A DNA stretch of 64,000 nt, taken from positions 1-64,000 of the forward strand of contig NZ_JAFKFW010000003.1 of NCBI RefSeq assembly GCF_017308015.1, written 5' to 3'. Numbering within the stretch: the stretch's first letter is position 1; the number at the start of each line of letters is the position of its first letter. Under the pieces are notes generated by a model, which ran no database searches, was not told the DNA's origin, and saw only the letters and a program-made list of their open reading frames with translations. The translations under genes were made by a program, and so were the position numbers. Of this stretch, positions 48,288 to 57,054 are shown piece after piece. Source of the DNA: Allobosea sp. (GTDB lineage Bacteria > Pseudomonadota > Alphaproteobacteria > Rhizobiales > Beijerinckiaceae).

Positions 48288-50558
48288 TCAGAACTGGTAT
48301 TTCAAGGTCGCCTTCACGGTACGGCCCGGCTCGCTGTAATAGTCGCGAGACTGGGCCAGAACGCCTGTCGGCACCGTCACGGCATCCCAGTATTTCCGAT
48401 CGAAAATGTTGTAGACGCCGACCTGCAGCTCAAGGTCCGCGATCTGCGGCATCGGCCTCCACCAGGCCATCGCGTTGAAGATCGCATAGCCCGGAGCCTG
48501 GAAGCCCTGCATCGAGCCGGTTGTCGCGACGCTTTTGCGGGCCCCGGCCAGTTTCGTCGACACCTCTCCGCCCCAGTTCTCGTTGCCGTAGGCGATCGCA
48601 AGGATGCCCTGCACCGGCGGGATCGAATTGAGACCGATGCCATCGAGCTTGTTCTTGCCGTCGGTATAGGCGAAGGATCCCCGCACCAGCCAGTTAGGCG
48701 CAAAAGCGTATTGCATGTTGGCCTCGACGCCGGAAATCTCGACGCGTGCCACATTCTGGTAACCCGAAATGCCGCCCTGCGGATACAGCCCGCCTGCCGG
48801 CGCGATCTGCACTGTCTCGATGAAGTTGCGGTAATTCGCGTGGAAATAGGTCACGGAGCCGCCAAACGCCTTGTCGCCGAAGCGGAAGCCGACATCGATG
48901 CCGTTGCTGGTTTCAGGCCGCAGGTCCGGGTTTCCGGCCCGCAGATAAGTGCCGACAGCACCGAACCTGGCATAGAGCTCGCTGGCGGTCGGAGCCCGGA
49001 AGCCCTTGGACCATTGCGCGAACAGGGTGACGTCCTTCAGATAGGGCGCGTTCTTGATGATGTCGTACTCCAGCCGCACGCGCGGCGACCAGGCATCATC
49101 GCTGGACGTGGCCGGCATCCCCGAGAAAGACGAGCTCCCGAGATAGGCCGCCGTCGCCTTCGGCTTTTCCTCATACCGGTCGAAGCGGATGCCCGGCGTC
49201 AGGCGCAGCGTATCGTCGAGGAAACCGAACTGGTGATGCGCATAGAACGCCATCATCTTGCCCTCGACGCGTGGCGTGTCGGACTGGTTGGTGTGCAGGT
49301 TGTTGCAGGCTGTGAACGCGCCCATATACGGACGGCGGCAATTGTCCAGTCCCGCCGAATACTGGTCTAGCGTCGATGCACGCAGTTCCGTTCCGAGCGT
49401 GAGCTTGTGCGAGACGGGGCCCGTGATGAAGCTCTTGATCAGGTGCCCGTTGAAGCCGAAGGATTTCTCCTCGACCTCGTTGTTGCGGCTGTAGGGCCCG
49501 ATCACGCTCGTGTAGCGATAGGCATTGAGGATCGAGTTCCGCGTGACGCCCTGCCAGTAGAGATTGGCGTGCGCTTCATCGATGAAGCCGCCGGGCTGCT
49601 TGTAGTCATAGGTCAGCGAAACGCGCTTGCGCTCCACGTCTTCCTGGGTCTGGTGCGCGCCGGGGCGGTAGTTGCCGGTGAGCGAGACCGCATTGGTGCG
49701 TGTCTGGATCTTTTCGCCGCGCTTGAAGATCTCGCCGGTCAGCCCGAAGCGATGTGCCTCGTTCACGTATTGATGCAGCTTGGCCAGGAAGCTGTACTGA
49801 TTGAACTCGGCCGGATTGGGCTCAGTGCGGGCCGCCCCGATTGCCGGATTCGTGCCGCGACTGTCGGTCTCGTGGCCCCTCCGGAAGCCGCCCTGCAACA
49901 GCAGCCAGGTATCGTGGAACCGGCCTGCCACCGCGCCGCTGCCGAACCAGGCCTTGTCGGTCGTATCGAACCCGGTCTTTGCGAGGCCACCGATCGTCTT
50001 ACCCGAGCGGATCAGGTCCTCCGGGTCGAGAGTGCGCACCGCCAGCGCGCCGCCGAGCGAGCCCGAACCGAGCATGCTGCTGCCGCTGCCGCCGCGCAGG
50101 AGATCGAGTGTCGACAGCGCATCGAAGTCGAAGGCCGTGCCGATGCTGCGGTCGATGCGATTGTCCTGGATGAACGGCTGGCGGATGCCGTCGACCGTCG
50201 TCAGCACGCGCGCCCCGTCCAGGCCGCGGATGTTCACCGAGCCGTTGACCCGGTTGAAGGAGATGCCGGCCTCGAGCCGCCGTGACAGGTCCGCGACACT
50301 CTGGATCTGTTGGCGGTCGAGCTCCTCGCGCGTCGTGCGCGTCGTCGTCGGACCACCCAGCAGCGCTCCGCCAGGCTGGCCTTCGCCTTGCACATTGATC
50401 TGGTCGAGAACGACCGGCGCCTCGCTGGCAGCGGTCGCTGTCGGGGGCGGCGTCGTCCGCCGCCCCTGCTGCTGCGCCGCCGCGGAAGAACCCAGAAGCA
50501 CCAGCATCAGGCTTCCGAGTGCCGCGCTGCCGCGCAACTGACCGGAAAGAGTCTCCAT
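48288..50558 (-). CDS. TonB-dependent heme/hemoglobin-type outer-membrane receptor
   Basis: A 756-residue outer-membrane receptor. A signal peptide (LMLVLLGSSAAAQQQG region) is followed by a plug domain (ELDRQQIQSVADLSRRLEAG onward, with VNIRGLDGARVLTTVDGIRQ) and a 22-strand barrel ending RTVKATLKYQF with terminal Phe. The barrel carries KGFRAPTASELYARFG and GNPDLRPETS, matching the FRAP and NPNL boxes of heme receptors, so heme or hemoglobin is the likely ligand. No TonB, hemophore or heme ABC transporter is beside it. The AT-rich region upstream holds palindromes that could bind an iron regulator. Confidence 0.93.
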   Translation of the reverse strand: METLSGQLRGSAALGSLMLVLLGSSAAAQQQGRRTTPPPTATAASEAPVVLDQINVQGEGQPGGALLGGPTTTRTTREELDRQQIQSVADLSRRLEAGISFNRVNGSVNIRGLDGARVLTTVDGIRQPFIQDNRIDRSIGTAFDFDALSTLDLLRGGSGSSMLGSGSLGGALAVRTLDPEDLIRSGKTIGGLAKTGFDTTDKAWFGSGAVAGRFHDTWLLLQGGFRRGHETDSRGTNPAIGAARTEPNPAEFNQYSFLAKLHQYVNEAHRFGLTGEIFKRGEKIQTRTNAVSLTGNYRPGAHQTQEDVERKRVSLTYDYKQPGGFIDEAHANLYWQGVTRNSILNAYRYTSVIGPYSRNNEVEEKSFGFNGHLIKSFITGPVSHKLTLGTELRASTLDQYSAGLDNCRRPYMGAFTACNNLHTNQSDTPRVEGKMMAFYAHHQFGFLDDTLRLTPGIRFDRYEEKPKATAAYLGSSSFSGMPATSSDDAWSPRVRLEYDIIKNAPYLKDVTLFAQWSKGFRAPTASELYARFGAVGTYLRAGNPDLRPETSNGIDVGFRFGDKAFGGSVTYFHANYRNFIETVQIAPAGGLYPQGGISGYQNVARVEISGVEANMQYAFAPNWLVRGSFAYTDGKNKLDGIGLNSIPPVQGILAIAYGNENWGGEVSTKLAGARKSVATTGSMQGFQAPGYAIFNAMAWWRPMPQIADLELQVGVYNIFDRKYWDAVTVPTGVLAQSRDYYSEPGRTVKATLKYQF

Positions 50559-50861
50559 AGCCCCGAACCCCGTTCCCGCCGCCGGCCCGAGGGCTCGACG
50601 ACAGTTTAAAATGAGTAAAAAGAGAAGCTTATACGTTCGTATAAAGCAAAATCACGAATATTGATCACATCAACTCATGTCAATTTCGAATACTGATCAA
50701 CGATAACAATAGAATCCCTCCAAATAACAAATATTCTAATCTAGAAATACGCTGAGCAGAAAATCGCTACAAGATCGTCGCTCCCGATCTCGTGATCGGG
50801 TAACGCGCGGAACCGGCCGGGACGCCATTGCAATGCCGGCATCCGCGCACATTCTCCTGTC
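50559..50861. promoter_or_regulatory. divergent AT-rich promoter region with palindromes
   Basis: This 303-base region lies between the TonB receptor (minus) and the amine oxidase-like gene (plus). Two inverted repeats stand out: TTATACG-TT-CGTATAA at 50629-50644 and TTCTA-ATC-TAGAA at 50734-50746. The first lies 70-86 bases upstream of the receptor ATG. Both are plausible operators for an iron-responsive regulator such as Irr, RirA or Fur, but neither is an exact match to a consensus I can state with confidence. Confidence 0.5.
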
Positions 50862-52196
50862 ATGGACCCACGCCATCTTCAGTTCGACCGTCGCAGGCTG
50901 CTGACCGGAGGCGGCGCCCTGGCGGCGAGCTTCGCCATTGCCGGCCGGGCGGTGGCCGCCACGGATGCCGACGTCGTCGTGATCGGCGCAGGCGCCGCCG
51001 GCATCGCCGCTGCCCATGTTCTGCACGCGGCCGGACGACGCTCCGTCCTGCTCGAGGCGAGGGATCGCGTCGGCGGGCGCGCTTTCACCGATGCCTCGCT
51101 CGGCCCGGCCTATGATGCGGGCGCCATGTTCATCCACTGGGCCGAGCGTAACCCCTGGGTTCAGATCGCCCGCGACCTCGGCATCGCCACCCCCGCCGAA
51201 TCCTGGGGCAGCGGCTTCAGGGTCTTCGCCGACGGCCAGCCAATGGCGGAGCCGGAGCGCCGCCGTCGCCGCAGTGCATTCGGCCAGATCGATCGCCGGC
51301 TTGAAGCGGTCGATCTGACCCGGCGCGACATGTCGATCGCCGAATTGCTGGGCGATCTCGGTCCGGAACTTGCGCCCGTGGCCGCCTCCGGCCTGCTGCT
51401 CTCGATCGGCGAGGAATCGAGCCGCATCTCGGCGCGCGACTATCAGCGCCTCTGGTCAGGAGACGATCTCATCGTGCCCTCAGGCTACGGCAATCTGGTC
51501 GGACGTTCGGCGGCCGGGCTCGATATCCGCCTGAATGAGCCAGCCGAGACGATCCGCTGGGACGGGCCGGGCGTGACCGTCACCACCCGCTCCGGGACAT
51601 TGCGAGCCAATGCCTGCATCGTCACCGTGCCGGTCGGCGTGCTCAAGGCCGGCGCGATCCGCTTCATCCCGGAACTGCCCGCCGCGACGCGCGACGCGCT
51701 GGCCGGCCTGCATATGGGGGCGCTGACAAAGATCGCACTGAAGGTCGAGGGCGACCGCTTCGGCATCACGCCGGGCGCGAGCTTCCTCGAAGCGGCCGCA
51801 CCCGAGCGCCTGATGAATCTCGACATGTTCCCGGGCGGCCAGGACATCGTCATCGGCTATTGCGGCGGCGACTATGCCCGGACGCTCTCCGAGGCGGGGA
51901 CCGACGAGGCACGCGCCCATATCGTCGACCTGCTGGTGAAGATGGTCGGCTCCGATTTCCGCAAGGCAGTGAAGCAGGTCTCCTTCCCGGCCTGGTGGAC
52001 CGATCCTTTCGCCCGCGGCTCCTATTCGATCTGCGACCCCGGCCACGAAGCGGCGCGCGACGCTCTCGCCCAGCCGATCGGCAACCGGATTTTCATCGCC
52101 GGAGAGGCCACGGCGGGCGGTGGCGCGATGACGGTCGGCGGCGCGACGCTCGCCGGGCGCACCGCAGCGGCCACCGTTGCTCGCCTGAAGGCCTGA
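50862..52196 (+). CDS. Tat-exported flavin amine oxidase-like protein
   Basis: A 444-residue flavoprotein. The N-terminus has a twin-arginine signal (FDRRRLLTGGGALAASFAIA) and then the FAD-binding VVVIGAGAAGIAAAHVLHAA and LLEARDRVGGRAFTD. The C-terminal FAD contact is RIFIAGEATAGGGAMTVGGA. The NAD(P)-binding-like amine oxidase domain matches monoamine and polyamine oxidases, so a folded enzyme acting on an amine in the periplasm is likely. Its stop is six bases from the convergent MarR-GNAT gene, and a CCTGAC/GTCAGG hairpin spans the two stops. Confidence 0.92.
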   Translation: MDPRHLQFDRRRLLTGGGALAASFAIAGRAVAATDADVVVIGAGAAGIAAAHVLHAAGRRSVLLEARDRVGGRAFTDASLGPAYDAGAMFIHWAERNPWVQIARDLGIATPAESWGSGFRVFADGQPMAEPERRRRRSAFGQIDRRLEAVDLTRRDMSIAELLGDLGPELAPVAASGLLLSIGEESSRISARDYQRLWSGDDLIVPSGYGNLVGRSAAGLDIRLNEPAETIRWDGPGVTVTTRSGTLRANACIVTVPVGVLKAGAIRFIPELPAATRDALAGLHMGALTKIALKVEGDRFGITPGASFLEAAAPERLMNLDMFPGGQDIVIGYCGGDYARTLSEAGTDEARAHIVDLLVKMVGSDFRKAVKQVSFPAWWTDPFARGSYSICDPGHEAARDALAQPIGNRIFIAGEATAGGGAMTVGGATLAGRTAAATVARLKA

Positions 52197-52202
52197 CAGG
52201 CG

Positions 52203-53141
52203 TCAGGTCGTGCTCGGCCGCAGCACCAGTTCCCAGTTCTGCCCGACGAGATCCTGGCCGAAGGAGCGGTGCTTTTCCTCGGCCACCAGCCGAAAACCCT
52301 CGCCGACATAGATGCCGCGCGCCGCATGCAGAATATCGTTGGTCCACAGCACCATGCGTTCATAGCCGGCATTCCGGGCGAAGCCGATCGCCTCGCGGAC
52401 GAGGCATTTGCCCAGCCCCATTCCATGCGCCCGCTTCTCGACCAGAACGAGCCTGAGCTTGGCGGTCGCTCCATCCTCCTGCATCACGAAGGCGGAGCCG
52501 ACCGGCTGACCACCGAGCTCGGCGATAAAGCAGCGTTCGCGGCCCGGCCTGAACTCCCGGAGGAATTTGGCGGCGATCTCCGCGACGAGCGCCTCGAAGG
52601 TCCCGTCCCAGCCGTAATCCTCGGCATAGAGCCGGCCATGGGCGCCGATCACCCAACCCATGTCGCCGGCGCGGTGCTCGCGGATAAGCGGGGCCGGACG
52701 CTCGTACGCCTCTCCCGAAAGAAGCCGCTCGGTATCGGCGAGCGCATCGACGAGACGAGCCTGCTCGAACGGCGTAAGACGCTGCAAGATCGCTCCTGCC
52801 TGCCTGCTGGAAGCGTCATCGAGCGGCTGAAAAGCCGCCTGGCCCTTCGTCGTCAGGTGCAGGCGCCAGGCCCGCCCGTCAGCCGTCGAACGGCTCCGTC
52901 CGAGCCAGCCCTCCCCCGCGAAGCGCTTCAGGATACGGGAGAGATAGGCCGGATCGAGATCCAGTGCCTTGGCCATCTCCGCCGCCTGCCAGTCGTCCCG
53001 CTGCGCCAGTTCGTAGAGCACGCGCGCCTCTGTAAGCGCGAGGCCCGAGCCGTGCAGCCCACCTCCGAGCGCCCCGACCCAGCGCGTGTGAAAGCGATTG
53101 AAGCGGCGGATCGCGGCGATGGCGGCATCGGTGGTTTCCAT
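52203..53141 (-). CDS. MarR-type regulator fused to a GNAT acetyltransferase
   Basis: A 312-residue fusion. Residues 1-145 are a MarR-like winged helix (LTEARVLYELAQRDDWQAAE, then DPAYLSRILKRFAGEGWLGR). Residues 160-312 are a GNAT domain, with acetyl-CoA contacts in RLVLVEKRAHGMGLGKCLVR. This fusion is widespread and its substrate is unknown. It begins METTDAAIAAIRRFNRFHTR at 53141 with GGAGG seven bases upstream. It may regulate its divergent neighbours, though murI is a housekeeping gene. Confidence 0.93.
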   Translation of the reverse strand: METTDAAIAAIRRFNRFHTRWVGALGGGLHGSGLALTEARVLYELAQRDDWQAAEMAKALDLDPAYLSRILKRFAGEGWLGRSRSTADGRAWRLHLTTKGQAAFQPLDDASSRQAGAILQRLTPFEQARLVDALADTERLLSGEAYERPAPLIREHRAGDMGWVIGAHGRLYAEDYGWDGTFEALVAEIAAKFLREFRPGRERCFIAELGGQPVGSAFVMQEDGATAKLRLVLVEKRAHGMGLGKCLVREAIGFARNAGYERMVLWTNDILHAARGIYVGEGFRLVAEEKHRSFGQDLVGQNWELVLRPSTT

Positions 53142-53276
53142 GACTCACCTCCGTCATCAGGCCAGGCGATTTAATGGACAAAGTCAACTAAATTCGAGAC
53201 AGCAGCGGAACCCATCGTTGACCGTCCCTTAACCGGTCTCTGGCGGAGTCACGCTTTGGAATTCCGCGGCACAGTC

Positions 53277-54143
53277 ATGCAAGTCGATCTCCTCGCCGGC
53301 ACGGGCCACCGCCCCATCGCAATCCCCAGGCCCCGGCCGACAATTCTCGTCTTCGATTCCGGTCTCGGCGGCCTCACCGTGCTCGGGCGCACGACCCAGG
53401 CCTGCCCGGGCGCCGATATCGTCTATGCCGCCGACGATGCCGGTTTTCCCTATGGCCGCCTGAGCGAGGACGAGCTCGTCACCCGCGTCCTCGTCGTGAT
53501 GGAGCGCCTGATGACGCGCTTCCATCCCGATCTCGCGGTCATCGCCTGCAATACGGCCTCGACACTGGTGCTGCCGGCGCTCAGGGCGCGCTTCGCCATT
53601 CCCTTCATCGGCACCGTACCCGCCATCAAGCCGGCTGCGGCAGCGACCCGCAGCGGCATGATTTCGGTTCTCGCCACACCCGGCACCGTGGCACGCGACT
53701 ACACCCGCGAGTTGATCGAGACCTATGCGGCCAGCCACAGCGTCACGCTCGTCGGCGCGACGCGGCTCGCCAGCCTCGCCGAGCAGGCGCTGAAGGGAGA
53801 GGCGGTCGACGACACCGTTCTCGCCGCCGAGATCGCCCCCTGTTTCGTCGAGGCCAGCGGCCGTCGCACCGACGTCGTCACCTTGTCCTGCACGCATTAT
53901 CCCTTGCTGCTGGAGCGGATGAAGCGAATCGCGCCCTGGCCGGTGGAATGGATCGACCCGGCTCCTGCAATCGCGCGGCGCGTTACCGATCTTCTGTCCG
54001 GCGCCCGTGAGCCCGATCTTGCGTGCCCGGAAGCCACGGCAGTCTTCACCAATGGCTCCGGCCTCACCGGCCCATTGCGGATAGCGCTCGCCGGTTACGG
54101 CCTGGCACAGATCGTCGTCGAGCCCATGCCCTTGGCAAACTGA
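53277..54143 (+). CDS. murI: glutamate racemase
   Basis: A 288-residue racemase that makes D-glutamate for peptidoglycan. Active-site parts are ILVFDSGLGGLTVLGRTTQA, VIACNTASTLVLPALRARF (Cys) and VVTLSCTHYPLLLERM (second Cys). ATG 53277 is chosen over the TTG 21 bases upstream; neither has a strong ribosome binding site. The unusual N-terminal 25 residues (QVDLLAGTGHRPIAIPRPRP) are longer than in typical MurI. Confidence 0.95.
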   Translation: MQVDLLAGTGHRPIAIPRPRPTILVFDSGLGGLTVLGRTTQACPGADIVYAADDAGFPYGRLSEDELVTRVLVVMERLMTRFHPDLAVIACNTASTLVLPALRARFAIPFIGTVPAIKPAAAATRSGMISVLATPGTVARDYTRELIETYAASHSVTLVGATRLASLAEQALKGEAVDDTVLAAEIAPCFVEASGRRTDVVTLSCTHYPLLLERMKRIAPWPVEWIDPAPAIARRVTDLLSGAREPDLACPEATAVFTNGSGLTGPLRIALAGYGLAQIVVEPMPLAN

Positions 54144-54206
54144 GGAACCTGCCCTTTCCCCCGCGCGTTCCTGCGATGGCTCGTCATCGCGGAGGAATGC
54201 GAGATC

Positions 54207-54443
54207 ATGAGAAAATTGCTATTGCTGTGGGCGCTTGCCGCCGGCCTCGCCTTCGGTGGCGCGGGAACGAGCACGGAAGCGCAGGCGAAACCGCATGGCT
54301 GGCACAAGGGCCATGGGCATCACGGCTTCTATCGTCACGGCCCACGCCGGCATTACGGCTGGAATCGCGGCAATCATTATGGCTGGTACAAGCACCGTCC
54401 ACGCCGCCATCATTATGATCGACCCTATGGCTACTGGCGCTGA
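54207..54443 (+). CDS. small exported His/Gly/Tyr-rich protein
   Basis: A 78-residue protein. A signal peptide (MRKLLLLWALAAGLAFGGAG, cut near EAQA) precedes a mature part of about 50 residues composed almost wholly of His, Gly, Tyr, Arg, Trp, Lys and Pro (GWHKGHGHHGFYRHGPRRHY). The composition suggests metal binding or a structural coat role, but no family function is known. GGAGG lies upstream of the ATG. Confidence 0.75.
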   Translation: MRKLLLLWALAAGLAFGGAGTSTEAQAKPHGWHKGHGHHGFYRHGPRRHYGWNRGNHYGWYKHRPRRHHYDRPYGYWR

Positions 54444-54507
54444 TTGCGGCTTTTCGTCTTCCCGGAATTGACTCGAAGCCGGCTTTCCGCCATACGCCCT
54501 CTCGTCG

Positions 54508-54538
54508 CGCGGCTCCTCACGGGGCCGCGTGGCTTTTT
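54508..54538 (+). terminator. likely terminator before rpsD
   Basis: A 9-base hairpin with arms CGCGGCTCC and GGGGCCGCG (one T-G pair) and a TCAC loop at 54508-54529 is followed by TTTTT at 54534-54538. It lies about 65 bases past the His-rich gene stop and ahead of the rpsD leader. Confidence 0.55.
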
Positions 54539-54580
54539 CCGCACCCGTGATCCGCTCTTCTTCGGAAGCTGGATCTGTCG

Positions 54581-54598
54581 CCCCGGCCAATGCCGGGG
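54581..54598 (+). promoter_or_regulatory. hairpin in the rpsD leader
   Basis: CCCCGGC and GCCGGGG pair perfectly around CAAT about 50 bases before the S4 start codon. It may belong to an autoregulatory leader, as S4 represses its own operon in other bacteria, but the structure is too simple to tell. Confidence 0.3.
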
Positions 54599-54646
54599 AG
54601 CAGGAGGGCGCGGTCCTCAACTCGCGAACCTGAGAGGACACGCGAC

Positions 54647-55264
54647 ATGTCGAAGCGCCATGAGGCGAAGTACAAGATTGACCGCCGCCTCGGTCAGAAC
54701 ATCTGGGGCCGTCCGAAGTCCCCGGTCAACCGTCGTGAATACGGCCCCGGCCAGCACGGCCAGCGCCGCAAGGGCAAGCCGTCCGACTTCGGCACGCAGC
54801 TCCGCGCCAAGCAGAAGCTGAAGGGCTATTACGGCTCGATCTCCGAGAAGCAGTTCCGCCGCTACTACGCCGAGGCGATCCGCCTGAAGGGCGACTCGGG
54901 CGAGAACCTGATCGGCCTGCTCGAGCGTCGTCTGGACGCGGTGATCTACCGCGCCAAGTTCGTCCCGACCGTCTTCGCCGCCCGCCAGTTCGTCAACCAC
55001 GGCCACATCACCGTGAACGGCAAGCGCGTCAACATCGCCTCCTATCAGGTCAAGCCGGGCGACGTGATCGCGGTCAAGGAGAGCTCGCGCCAGCTCGCCA
55101 TCGTCATCGAGTCGGCCGCCCTCGCCGAGCGCGACGTGCCGGATTACATTGATGCCGACCACGGCAAGTCCACGGCCACCTACACCCGCACGCCGACCCT
55201 GTCGGACGTGCCCTACGCGGTGCAGATGGAGCCGAACCTGGTCATCGAGTTCTACTCGCGCTGA
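54647..55264 (+). CDS. rpsD: 30S ribosomal protein S4
   Basis: A 205-residue ribosomal protein that nucleates assembly of the 30S subunit. It begins [20 protein letters not shown], contains the S4 RNA-binding domain (about residues 93-155, [20 protein letters not shown] then [16 protein letters not shown]), and ends with the conserved YSR. As usual for alphaproteobacteria it is a lone gene. ATG 54647 has GAGAGGA upstream, and a terminator follows. Confidence 0.98.
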   Translation: MSKRHEAKYKIDRRLGQNIWGRPKSPVNRREYGPGQHGQRRKGKPSDFGTQLRAKQKLKGYYGSISEKQFRRYYAEAIRLKGDSGENLIGLLERRLDAVIYRAKFVPTVFAARQFVNHGHITVNGKRVNIASYQVKPGDVIAVKESSRQLAIVIESAALAERDVPDYIDADHGKSTATYTRTPTLSDVPYAVQMEPNLVIEFYSR

Positions 55265-55305
55265 TCGGCGGCAACGCCCTCGCCTTCCGGGGCGGAGAGA
55301 GTTCA

Positions 55306-55336
55306 GGGGATGGCCTTCGGGCCGTCCCCTTTTTCG
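55306..55336 (+). terminator. factor-independent terminator of rpsD
   Basis: A strong hairpin, GGGGA-T-GGCC with loop TTCG and GGCC-G-TCCCC, is followed by TTTTT. It starts about 40 bases after the S4 stop. Confidence 0.9.
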
Positions 55337-55396
55337 TTCCGGGTCCTGTCGGGTTTGCCGGCATGGTGGGCCGCCGATCGCGGCCGGGAGAATGGC

Positions 55397-55681
55397 ATGA
55401 GGCTTTTGAAAGCGACGGTCGGCGCAGGGGCGACAGTCGCATGCCTGCTCGTGATGGCCGTCGGATGGAACCTCGTGCTGTCGTCAGCGGCCTCGGCCGA
55501 AGTCCGCTTCGGGCGCAATGTCCGCGTCGGCGGACACGACTTTTCGAACCGGAGTTTCAACCGCAAGCGGCGTGCAGAGATTCATCTGTATGATCGCACT
55601 CCGGCACGCTCGGGCTGCGTCTGGCGCTCGGATGGCCGTCGCGGCGAGGTGAAGGTCTGTCACCTGCGGCGGATCAGATAG
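55397..55681 (+). CDS. small exported protein of unknown function
   Basis: A 94-residue protein. Residues 1-34 form a signal peptide or anchor (ATVGAGATVACLLVMAVGWN) cut near ASAEV. The mature part is basic, with two cysteines (SGCVWRSDGRRGEVKVCHLR) that could form a disulfide. No family is recognised. ATG 55397 has GGGAGAATGG upstream; the frame before it overlaps the rpsD terminator. Confidence 0.7.
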   Translation: MRLLKATVGAGATVACLLVMAVGWNLVLSSAASAEVRFGRNVRVGGHDFSNRSFNRKRRAEIHLYDRTPARSGCVWRSDGRRGEVKVCHLRRIR

Positions 55682-55740
55682 GCTTCACCGCACAGCGCGG
55701 TGAAAAGCGTCGGCGGGGATGAAGCTCGCCGCGCGGCCGC

Positions 55741-55893
55741 TCAGAGATGCGAGCCAACCTCGTTGCGAAAGAAGTAGCAGCCCACCCCGATGCAGCCGAT
55801 CAGGATCGACAGTGCATAGGGCCCGAACAGGCAGACGATGAAAACGGAGCCGATGAAAGCCCGCATCGCCCAAGCTGACCATGTCTGCTTCAT
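55741..55893 (-). CDS. 50-residue membrane protein
   Basis: A short frame of 50 residues: it opens MKQTWSAWAMRAFIGSVFIV, and the rest is a single long hydrophobic stretch (CLFGPYALSILIGCIGVGCY) ending FFRNEVGSHL. ATG 55893 has GAGAGG seven bases upstream. It has one or two membrane segments and no recognised family. The gap otherwise lacks genes, and the good ribosome binding site supports translation. Confidence 0.55.
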   Translation of the reverse strand: MKQTWSAWAMRAFIGSVFIVCLFGPYALSILIGCIGVGCYFFRNEVGSHL

Positions 55894-56092
55894 GGCTAAC
55901 CTCTCGCATCACAATCACTGACAAAGCGTAAACGGCCATCCGTGAATCCAAGCTGAATGGATATGGTAAATCACAGAATTCCTTTTAAATTCCGCGTGTT
56001 AGGGTTTTTGGCGAAAGCAGGGCAATAGCGCTTTTAGCCATTTCCCCCTGCTGTGCCGTAGGGTAGCTTCACCTGCCCGAGAGGAGATTCGC

Positions 56093-56335
56093 ATGAAACG
56101 ACTTTTGCTGACGGCCCTCGCGATAGGCTGCATGGCTGGCGCGGCGCAGGCGCAGAGCTGCAACTTGCAGGCAACCGAAAAGAAGCTGGCCGGCGCGGCG
56201 AAGACGAGCTTCCTGACCAAGTGCGAAAAGGACGCCGGCGCCGCTTGCGACAAGCAGGCTGCCGACAGGAAGCTGGCGGGCGCCGCCAAGAGCAGCTTCA
56301 CCAAGAAATGCGTTTCGGACGCGGTCGGCGGCTGA
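56093..56335 (+). CDS. PsiF-like small exported protein
   Basis: An 80-residue protein. The signal peptide (KRLLLTALAIGCMAGAAQAQ) precedes two copies of a Cys-rich unit: KKLAGAAKTSFLTKCEKDAG and KLAGAAKSSFTKKCVSDAV. This repeat is the hallmark of the PsiF family (phosphate-starvation-inducible in E. coli), of unknown function. GAGAGGAG lies upstream of the ATG, and a strong terminator follows. Confidence 0.85.
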   Translation: MKRLLLTALAIGCMAGAAQAQSCNLQATEKKLAGAAKTSFLTKCEKDAGAACDKQAADRKLAGAAKSSFTKKCVSDAVGG

Positions 56336-56354
56336 CGGCGAGCCGGATATGAAA

Positions 56355-56386
56355 AGCCGCGCCCGGAACCGGGCGCGGCTCTTTTC
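56355..56386 (+). terminator. factor-independent terminator after the PsiF-like gene
   Basis: A 12-base perfect stem, AGCCGCGCCCGG and CCGGGCGCGGCT, with a two-base AA apex is followed by CTTTTC. It lies between the convergent PsiF-like and Spy/CpxP-like genes and can act on both strands, since AAAA precedes the stem. Confidence 0.85.
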
Positions 56387-56418
56387 GATCACGTGTCTGG
56401 AACGGCCCGCAGTCGGGC

Positions 56419-57054
56419 TCAGTCGTCGTTGTGGTCGTCGCGATCCTGCCAGCGCATGCGTCCGCGGTCATTGCGATCGCCACGTTCCCAGCGATCGCCG
56501 CGGTCTTGGTCATGCCAGCCACCCCGCCAGCCGCGCATCTCGCGGACCCGCTCCCGCCCTTCCGCCATCGCTTCACGCACTGAACGGCGCAGAACCGTCT
56601 TCTGCTCGTCGCTGAGCGTGGTCCAGAGCGGGCGTACGGCATCGGCCAGTTCCTTGGAGCGCGCCGCACGCTCGCCCTGCCGGGTGGCAGTGGCGTCGAG
56701 CCGCTCCATCAGGTCGGCGTGGCGCAACGCTTCGCGTCGCTCACGCATCGCGGTCCAGCGATCTCCGCGCTCGGCGCTGCGCTGCTTGATCAGCCCTTCG
56801 ACCTTGTCGAACAGCGCGGTCTGCTCCGGCTTGAGCTTGAGGTCGGTGCGCACCTTCGAAAGGCGCTCTTCGAGCCGTGCCTTGGCACGCTCGGCACGGC
56901 GCTCGCGCCAGTCGTCGCGGCGCTGCTCGCGGCTCTCGGTGCGTTCCTGTTTCTGGTCGCCGCCTGCGGGCGGAACCGGCTGCGGCTGCGCCAGAGCGAA
57001 GCTGCCGGCGAGCATGGCGATCGACGATGCGGCGATGAGGGCAATGGGTTTCAC
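56419..57054 (-). CDS. Spy/CpxP-family periplasmic protein (LTxxQ motifs)
   Basis: A 211-residue exported protein. The signal peptide (KPIALIAASSIAMLAGSFAL, cut near LAQ) leads to a long, charged, coiled-coil region rich in Arg and Glu. Two LTxxQ-like motifs are present, LKPEQTALFDKV and LSDEQKTVLRRSV. Such proteins are ATP-independent chaperones of the envelope. The C-terminus is a low-complexity Arg/Asp/Gly/Trp tail. GTG 57054 follows AAGGAG by seven bases. Confidence 0.85.
   Translation of the reverse strand: MKPIALIAASSIAMLAGSFALAQPQPVPPAGGDQKQERTESREQRRDDWRERRAERAKARLEERLSKVRTDLKLKPEQTALFDKVEGLIKQRSAERGDRWTAMRERREALRHADLMERLDATATRQGERAARSKELADAVRPLWTTLSDEQKTVLRRSVREAMAEGRERVREMRGWRGGWHDQDRGDRWERGDRNDRGRMRWQDRDDHNDD

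Noticed and set aside
52192-52207. CCTGAC/GTCAGG hairpin across the convergent stops of the amine oxidase and MarR-GNAT genes as a terminator.
   Set aside because: The stem has only six pairs and no T run, and it consists mostly of the two stop codons and their context.
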